Shown piece after piece: positions 52,501 to 61,500 of a stretch of DNA of 64,000 nt. The notes under the pieces are model-generated. The model had not been told where the DNA came from, searched no databases, and was given only the letters and a program-made list of their open reading frames with translations. This stretch comes from Opisthorchis felineus (Eukaryota > Platyhelminthes > Trematoda > Opisthorchiida > Opisthorchiidae). The DNA lies in assembly GCA_004794785.1 (NCBI GenBank), contig SJOL01007141.1, positions 611,316-675,315 on the forward strand, given 5' to 3'. Numbering within the stretch: position 1 is the stretch's first letter; each line of letters opens with the position of its first letter. The position numbers were made by a program, and so were the translations under genes.

Positions 52501-55500
52501 GTCCAACTTTGCCGTTTCAAAAGTAGGTAATATGTTTTCTACAAATCAAACACAATTATGAGGAAATGGGAGTCTATAAGAGAAAGTCAGACACACTGAG
52601 TGCATTGCGCCTAATCTTGAGATGCAGTGTCCCACCGGCTGCGAGGACCGTCGTCGAATACACTATGGCCCTTTTACAATGCGCCTGTCCACGGCAACCA
52701 CCTCTCACTTGGGTCAGTCAAATTCTTGGACTGTGACTGCCCTCCGATCTAGACGGAAGACACTACTCGTAAGGCTGCTGGAAACTCTTCGAAGGACCCT
52801 TCCTGGGGGTCATCAGGTGGGCGTAGTCTCAGAGTTTTCATCAAACTTGTGTTCTACTTGGATTCAAATTGCACACAACTTGCGAAGCACACTTACTTGC
52901 AAACTAAATTGATTTTAACAAGGGACTCAACTGAACAAATCGTTCATGATATTTTTCATCTGAACACGCTGCACAAATGTCAAACCATATTTTGGGTTTG
53001 GTTGAAGTCTGCGTCGAATTAAAAAATGGATTTGGTGGAAACTCAAGGACTACGTTTGAATGATGAGCCTCAAGAAGTAAGAAACGTGTTTTGGGCTGTG
53101 GAATATATTCTAGTAACTCTTGTGAGTAGTGTGTCATTGGCTCGAACGTTTCGTCTAATATGAAATATGAATGCGTATTGATTAAAGTGTAGGGTCTGGG
53201 CTAAATATCCTCTATAACGTTTGACTCTCTGGTAATACTATTTCAAGTGGTCCAAACAGCTGCCAAATATGAGCATTTTGGAAGACAAAGTCAATGTTGT
53301 TTGACATCTACACATTTGCACTATTCTCTTTGACGTGTAACATTTTGACTAGTAGGCCAGTCAAAGTTACCTTTCGTTCTGAAAGTCCTCCAAGGTTAAT
53401 AACAAAAACTGTTTGATTCCGAATTACGAAAATTAGTTGTTGTCCCGTCTAAGTGAGAGCTAATCACACTGCTGATGAACCACGCATGGCCGAACTCTTA
53501 AGTGATCAGCCACTGGCCGGAAGATCGGTTGTTCGAAACCTCCTGAGCTTCGTGAACTGCGCAACGCTGATGATTGCCAATAAGGATGAAACAGCTGTAC
53601 AGTAAGCGCTTCTCAGCTTTTTTAGCATTGCCTGGACTCCTTGACAGAAAGAAATCTCTGTTGAAGGTTAGCAAATCTCCTCACACAGCTGTAGACCTAA
53701 AAACCTAATGTGATGCTCTTTGACGATAAGATTTGATAGTGTAACGCAGCCAAATTGTACTGACCACATCATAGATCAAGAAGAGAGTCACATACAGAAA
53801 ACATAAAGCATTAGTAGTAGCTTCCAAATTGTGAGCAGTTTTCAACTTACACATAAAGGCGGAGTATGAAGAGGATTTCCATCAAGCCTTAGAATTTCCA
53901 GGTTAACTAAATGCTGCAAACTGTCAGGCAGTTCTGTCAGTCCTGTCTTTCGTAGATCTAAAAGCCGAAGCGAGGTCATCAGACCGATTTCTACAAAGGA
54001 AACGGCAGCATCGATTCAATTGCAAAGCTATTCAAGGAGTAAAAACAGGAGCTAAGTGAGCACAAAATGGGGCCAGTTCGCATTAAACAACGAAAAATTT
54101 CAAAGTCATTGAGCCTAAAAACCAAACATTGACGAAAAGGCGGCTGTGATTTGGGATAAGTGTTGTGACGTGTGTGACCGTCTACTTGATTACGCCTGAA
54201 CTGAGCCTGCCAGACTGAGCAATAAGGAGAAGACAAGGAAACTGGGACACGGTTAGGTTAGGTCAGGTCAAACATGCAGAGCTTCTGCGTAAATATATAG
54301 GATGGCTAAATAGCCAGTCATGGTCGTTCGCTTGTTCGTCCTGTCCACCAATGGCGACATGAACAATGCCGTGAACAACTTCACACCCACTTCGCTGGTC
54401 GTATGCTGCTATCCGGAACGTGTGGTGACCAATGGTGACCCAGGGGACGCACCGTTCTCTGCACATGTGCTTTTTCCATGTCTGGACGGGTGCTGACAAC
54501 AAGCAAGACAGTGAAGAGGATACCTGGATACGCAGAGAACAGTGGTGCAAAAATTCGGTACAGTTCAGTGGCCGCGATGCGACGATACGTTCAATCGTCT
54601 GTGGATAAACGATAAATCGATTGCTTCCCAAGGATTGACTGAATAAGACACGATTATTCGGGACATGTGGAATTTAGCATCACTCAAGCGTGAAAACGAA
54701 CACGTGGTCAGATGTGACATTTCAGGTGCATCCAGCGTGCGATGGTGATGCCACCTCGCTTGTCAGACGTCCCTTTTTGTGTGAACCCACCGGACTAACT
54801 GCGCCGGGACACGAAGTGGATTATCCATACAAGACGGATGTGCACTCGAATTGAATTTCTGTCTTCCATTGCTGGTGGTGGATACGCAAAGGTGACCCAG
54901 CACATTTATCGATTTCCTTGTTTTTATAAAACCCCAACTCAAGGCCGGCATGAGAGTGTTTCCGTCTGCTCTTCGATTGAAAACAGAAATACGATACTCT
55001 GTCAAGATACAAAGCAGTTTCTCTACTATGTGACCAACCGTTTGCTTACAAATGGGCAAAACAGTTGTTTTCCCGAATGGCATCCATTCACGAGATACAT
55101 TTACCAACCACGCCTGTTTGTATCCACGGTAAACAGTTAAGGTGTGCTAGAGTGACCTTACGCCTGGCGTGGGCACATTAATTGCGTCAGTTGGACGATT
55201 GTTGAAGTACAAAACAATTTATTTTCTTCCTCATTACCTGCAACAACTCGAGGAAAGAAAAATGAACTGCAAAAAGACAACCGTTTGCAAATAAATCGAT
55301 GTTAGTGGGAGCCACAGCTAAACCTCAGCTGAATCTTTTTCTTGTGATGTCCTTCAACTGGATGTTTTGTGCAAGGAACCCTCATTTTTGAGTTGGTACG
55401 ATATGCAGACCATTGAAGTAGTGTTCGTAATTTTCACCACGGGCAAAAGATTCATCTGGCATTCACTTGGGTCATCCGCTATAAAACTAAGCCAATTTTC

Positions 55501-58500
55501 AGGTAAGCGTAGTTTGTCACATGTATTCAAGTAGAAAACAAGGTTGACAGGAACATGGAGACTTCGGCTACCTTATGAGGCTCAAGATAGAAGACTCAGT
55601 CGTGTGCCCAAGAAGAGTTTTAAGTAACTTTATGAGCAGTGAAGAAACCAGACGCAATTTCCAAAACATGGAAAATCATCACCAGTCGAAGTTAACTTTC
55701 TCATTGTTATCTGTTTACTTGAAAATGTTTGACAACAAATCAATACTGACCACATCGTCCGTGTGTTCGACGTCAGCGATTACAGTTCATATATAGAACA
55801 AGAAAATGGAGCTGTCAACAATCCGAATTGAGTGAAATGCCTATCTGTTAATCGTTAGACGAAAAAGGGAAGAATTTCAGGCTCGAAGTTTTCAAGAATG
55901 TGCACATAACTCCCACTCTCACACGGATGAACACCTACTAAATAGCTTCTGAAAAATAACACATTCGAACAAGTTGTGACCGGGAGAAAGGAGCAGAAAG
56001 ACTGCAGAAGTTATTCATATTTACTATTTTATTTTTATATCGTATGTATATATTATATACATTATATCTTATATGTTATATGTACTATATATTGTATATT
56101 ACGTAAATTTTGTACTAAATATTATGTATGTTATATACTATATTATATTACATTATAACATAATACATTAAATGTCATATGTATTATATAGATTATATAT
56201 ATTATACATTACATTATATGTTGTTATATGTTATAGTATGTACATACCATATATTATTATTGTTATGTTTATTATTTTGAACTGATGAAGTAAAAATTAC
56301 CGTCCACATGCGTTTGCAACAACGCGACCGAAATGATGCGCACAACTACGTTTGAAAAAGTTACCGTTGCAGCGACTCTTGGCATGCAACAACTGGAACG
56401 AGAAGTATAAACTGAAATTCCGTAACGTAAACCTAGATAATCAAGTGATCAGAGGAAAATCCAACCCAAAAGTTTAGACAGGATTCTGCAGGGCAGTCGA
56501 CGGGAATCATATGCTCCTTGGAATTCACGTATTCATTTAAACGTGAAGTGCCAGAAAAGAGGCTCTGCTGAACAACCCGGCCATTATTTGTGTAGCTTAG
56601 TAGGAAAGAAAACTAGAAATGGTCACTGGAAACTGTAACACTGCGACAAACACTAAGATATTCTTTACAAAATAAAATAAGAACCATTACGTTCATTATG
56701 AGGTCCTAAAATATGACCCTCTCTAGGTAATTTTCATTCCATAAAACGAGGTAAGTTGGTAATTGATCAGGTGGCTGTTGACCTGTTCGTCGAGCTTGGC
56801 AATGTATTTGCAAACATTTCGTCACCATTCGAGGAGACATCTTCAGTGCGCTGTTGGGTGGGTAGTCCCTCTCCTCGTGCTTGCGTTTATATAGTTTACA
56901 AAGAACAGCTTTTTGCGCTGTAACCTGATTGGCCATTGGCAATCATCGCACGTGGACTCTGGTTGGTCCGATCAGAATCTGTGTTGCGTTGTGGTTTGTA
57001 TTTCTACTACTACACCACTGTCGAATTTGCCGCCCTTTATTGTCTCTTCCGGTTGGTCCGTTCGTGATCTGTGTTGCGTCGTGGTCGACTTCTCTCTCGT
57101 TTGATTAGTTGGTGGTGTACCTCCTATTTTTAGTAGTTTGATTGATTGATTGATATCTTCATTGAATCCTTGATCGGTTCTGGATTCTATGGTTCTGGAT
57201 TTCTTTGTCCTCAGAGGTCGATGGACAAGTTTTTGAAGGTATGTAAAAAATGCCCCGAAACACTGTCTAAAAGGCGGGCATTGCATAAGATCAGTGCCGC
57301 GGTGAAGTTGATGTAACTTAGTCCAAATGCGACCCACTTGAATAGTCTTTCTATGAGACGGGCATATCCAGCTTAAATTCAGGTATATCCAGTATTAAAA
57401 GCTTTGAGTTACTGCCTATCAAACATCTGTTTGGTGGTATCAGAACAATAACTTCAACAACCCTAACGAATAGATTCGGTTTCCGAACAAATTAATCAAG
57501 CACACAACGCTGAACGCATGTGGCCTCATCTTAACTAGGCCGGAATACTAGTATCAGTTCTGAGAAAGCAAAAACAACTCAGCTAGCTTAGAAGAAGAGG
57601 TTTTGTGCAAACAAGCGCGTTTTACAGAATGAAGTCAAAAGGAGTGGATCACACCCGGGCAAAATCCCCATTTTTTGAAAATCCTAGTGTCGCAGTTGAA
57701 AATAGTCTTTTGGTGAGGATGCTGGCCTGATTACAAGCAAATCTGGAATAAATGAATTGTTCATAGTTGAAAACTTTGTCTACTGGGCTCACAAAACGTG
57801 TCTCCAGGTCTCTGTTGTTGTGTTGATTAAATACCTGGGAACAGCGGATGAATGCAGAAAGGCGTATCTATTGGGCAAATTGATCAATGTGCACTTCGGT
57901 TCACTGATAAACTCACAAGGTGAACATTATCTGCCATAAAATGAGGGATAGCTATAAAACAGCTAACATAAAAACCTGGGTTAGGAATAGTAAATATTTC
58001 GTGTAAAAACAACCAGAATGCATAGTCCTAGGCAACAATACAACCAACGTTACTTGAAATGTATGTGTATGCCTTCGAGCGCTCGCAGTTCACACCCCAA
58101 TACCTGTTTACTCCTTACGGTTGATAGAACTTTGAAGAATTCAAGAGGATTTATCAAATTTAATGTTGTCGAGTACATATTTGTCGCAGTAAGCGGCCTT
58201 CCTTTTTCTCCATAAGTTGCTAAGACAAACACCAGAGCCAAAAATGGCGGTGGGATTTCCCTTTCTTACAGTCTGAATGAGTTCCTTGTGAGAACAGTTT
58301 TCACCAGACAAAGTTTGCAATCAAGAACAACATTTGCGTCACCCAAGAAACTCCCCGGTAGGGACTGAGATTTGAAAACGGTAAATATGAATGTTTAAGG
58401 GACTGAGGTATGAACGCCACAGTTTGAGTCAGGTTGGCAAACAGTAACTCACTTGGGATTATTTTACCATCTTTCATCTACTAGAAAGAAGGACGGTAGC

Positions 58501-61500
58501 AGACCATCGTTAGGGGAAGGAAACTAGTGAAAAAGCATATTCCTGTCCACAAAAAGCAGCACAGCATGCTTATTGTTTTTTTGCAATTTGCCAAGTGATC
58601 AGCCTCATTCGGTGAAATGATTATGCGTCTGAATAAATGAACCAGAGATAACTAGGCAGATAAAGCGTAAAACTACTTAGAAGAAGGTCCATGGTTCGAA
58701 CCTAACCCCTGCATCTCAACCGCTCCTGCCCAGGCGTGAGCAGCCTGGCAGTATCTCAGCCCTCGTGCTTCTTTCAGGTGGCATGGAAGCTGGGCACCGA
58801 GTGTTACAGATGAAAGATAACAAGTTCAAGATTTTTCCATCCCACCCCACATGTTCGACAAGCAGAACAACGGCGATATGTTGCTGCTTGAGTATATCGT
58901 GTTTCTACTCCTGAACAACAAGGGGTCATCGGGCAGCACTTCCTAATGTTGACGGTACATGGATTCTTCACGGCAAGAAAATGGAGGGTTCATTACTCCT
59001 GCTTTACCCAAATAGCCGCGGCTGTTTGACTACAAGGTTTAGCATCTAATTAGATAGCTTCTTTCAGTTATCCAGCTAAGAATCAAATCAGACAGCCGCT
59101 AACGCTGTGAACTTTGGGAGCTTTAGTAATTCCTCACTTTGGACAGTGCCGCAACGAACGGGGGGTTGTTCATTGAGTCTAAGACGATAGTGATCCTAGT
59201 CTTCTGACTATCACTTTGGCTATGGTTTTGGAAATACGCAATAGTCTCGCCACACACTGTGTTTTCCGCGTTTTCCTAATGTTTCGCTGTGCATTATTTA
59301 TGCATTCGTTTACTTAGGAAATAAAAAACTTGGAAAGACAGCCCTCTAAGTGGGTTTATATATGTACCTACTGACCGAATACTTTTCTACGTGCATGTCT
59401 TTTGTCCTTCACCGCAGGGTACTTGTTATTCGCGTGCATGCTTTGAGAATTCAGCTCCGAGGGATGGTGCAATCAGTCTACAAGATTTGACATCAAAGTT
59501 TCCAGTCAAGTTTCAACACACTGACTAATTGCTTTTACGGCAGTCAAAAGTTTGGGTTAGATTAATTGAAATTACAGAATTTGCAACTGATGGTCACCAC
59601 GACCTTGTTTGAAACGGCTTTGATCGGTAGAGGTGAAGGCAGTTCCTTCGGCAGAGCAACCGGGTGCGTTTATCCTTTAGGGGTGAGGATTGTGCTATTA
59701 AATTAAATGTGGGTGGCGGAGAAAAGAGCTTACGGCGTGGATCAATTTGCTTGGTAGTTTGTAGGTAAGTATCGGGTCACCTGTGAATTTGCAATAGCCA
59801 GAAATGCAGAGTTCTAACATTCCTATCCAGTTTGAGCCGCCGAGCCAGTGAGTTCCCCGCTGAACATACTCTAGCAGTACAGTGCTTTTGGTAAAGATGC
59901 TCCGTCATCCGAAGATTTTAGTCTCACTACCTGGTGATTCAAACCTTTCTAGGTACCGTTTGATGAACCTGAGCCTTGTGACCGTCAGTTTTGTCATTCC
60001 TTGAGTTGTTGCTGGCAACGGAGGCTGGTGTGCTTCTGAGCAAACAGATGCATAACTTTATCCGCCGAAGTCGGTAGCAGATAAGCCTCAAGTAGTTTCA
60101 CTCAAAAAGGTGGCTTTCAGGCGCAGACGTCCAATAAGGCGCAGTCCATGGATTTTTGGACATTACTTCAACAGCTTACCTAGTGTAATAAGCTCACCGT
60201 GCCTGGTATTTGCGGCTATCCGAATATTTTGTACATCATCAAAAGCTAAATCAAGATTACAGCTGCAAGCAAATCTAGATAAGCCAAACAATTTTCGAAG
60301 GGAATACAAAACGCCTTCCAATATCATCGAGCCCGGATTTGTGATGGGGAGCCGAATATACAACTTGGATTTGTAACCCATCCCTCCGATGCAGATGCAA
60401 CATCATCCGAAAACACGTTTGCGCAGCACTGGCAAGAATCGGGCATCTAATGGTTTTGTGAATGCTAAAGAAACTATCTACACGTGGAAACTAACGCTCC
60501 AAGAAAAGCTGAACGCAATTTATCCGACTATTCGGTGTGCTGCTCATGCGCACAGGGAGACCCATAGCGGCTAGTACATGTGCAGACGTTGTGCACAAGA
60601 GTGGCGTCAGGAATGTGGATCGGCCATACTAAAAAATCTGAAAGCCAACAGTTCCTTATTCGTGAATTCCGGCATCCTGAAAAAGATCTATTGTCTATTT
60701 TTACAGCGTTAAGGCAGCGGCCGTCCTCTGAGCTTATGGGGTCGTTCCCAACGGCATACGACTGACGTACAGGACACGACTTACGGCAAGAAATATCGCG
60801 GGAGCACACATTCCGTCGTGGGTGGTGACTGTTAGGCGCGTGACGGCAGATTCAGACCGCCCTTATGCGCTTATTATACATGCTGATGCACTGGAGTAAT
60901 TCAAAATACTTCTATAACAGAAGGACATATCTACAACTGGTGCATCTGCATCGAGGCTAGTAGCGTCGCACACTTAACGTTCCAGCCGCTATAACGGATG
61001 CTCAAGGGACTCTCCCGACAAACAGAAGATTCATGAGTCAAGAATAAAAAACGAAGACATTTTGAGCCGCATTGTGGTCAACAGAAATGGGCGTCTTAGG
61101 ATCCCGTACTCCGATAGTGCAGCCAATCGACAGGTAGCCTAATTTATATGATGTAGACCTACCTTCGGTCTTCCTGACTAGTCTTGTCTACATCTGTTTT
61201 TGTTCCAAATTCCACCCTGAGAGTGACGTAAAATTTACACTTTTGCGGTGCGCTATATGCTTGAACTTCACCCACGCTCTGTGTACGGCTCCGTTTTCTC
61301 GTTTCAATCCGTCAGATACATATTCGTGCCACAGTTGTACTTCGCATTATTTCTCGAATATTCATTAATTAGCCCTAAGGCTAGTCTTGAGTTATTCGAT
61401 TGTAACGCCGAGTTATGACTTGTTTGTGTGGGCCACAAACTTTATAAATGTTAGCATCACGCATAGCACCAACTAACTTTGTGGCGCCGACCGTTGTGAT

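Larger units (their letters stand above)
47780..53850 (-). other. LRCH intron 5 (6.1 kb)
   Basis: Holds SINE-B relics (53430-53640, 52000-52185, 50015-50110), a family F repeat (52758-53135), a long GAT microsatellite, an RTE element nested in an older RTE copy (about 50120-51660) and a SINE-C relic (48925-49135). I see no exon in 47.9-48.9 kb or 49.2-50.0 kb. Confidence 0.6.

Noticed and set aside
54763..55140. Overlapping frames of 114 and 100 codons on opposite strands
   Set aside because: No domain, no splice support, and part of the region has weak SINE-C-like sequence.
56015..56158. Tyr/Ile-rich 60-codon frame
   Set aside because: Composition artefact of the AT-rich island.
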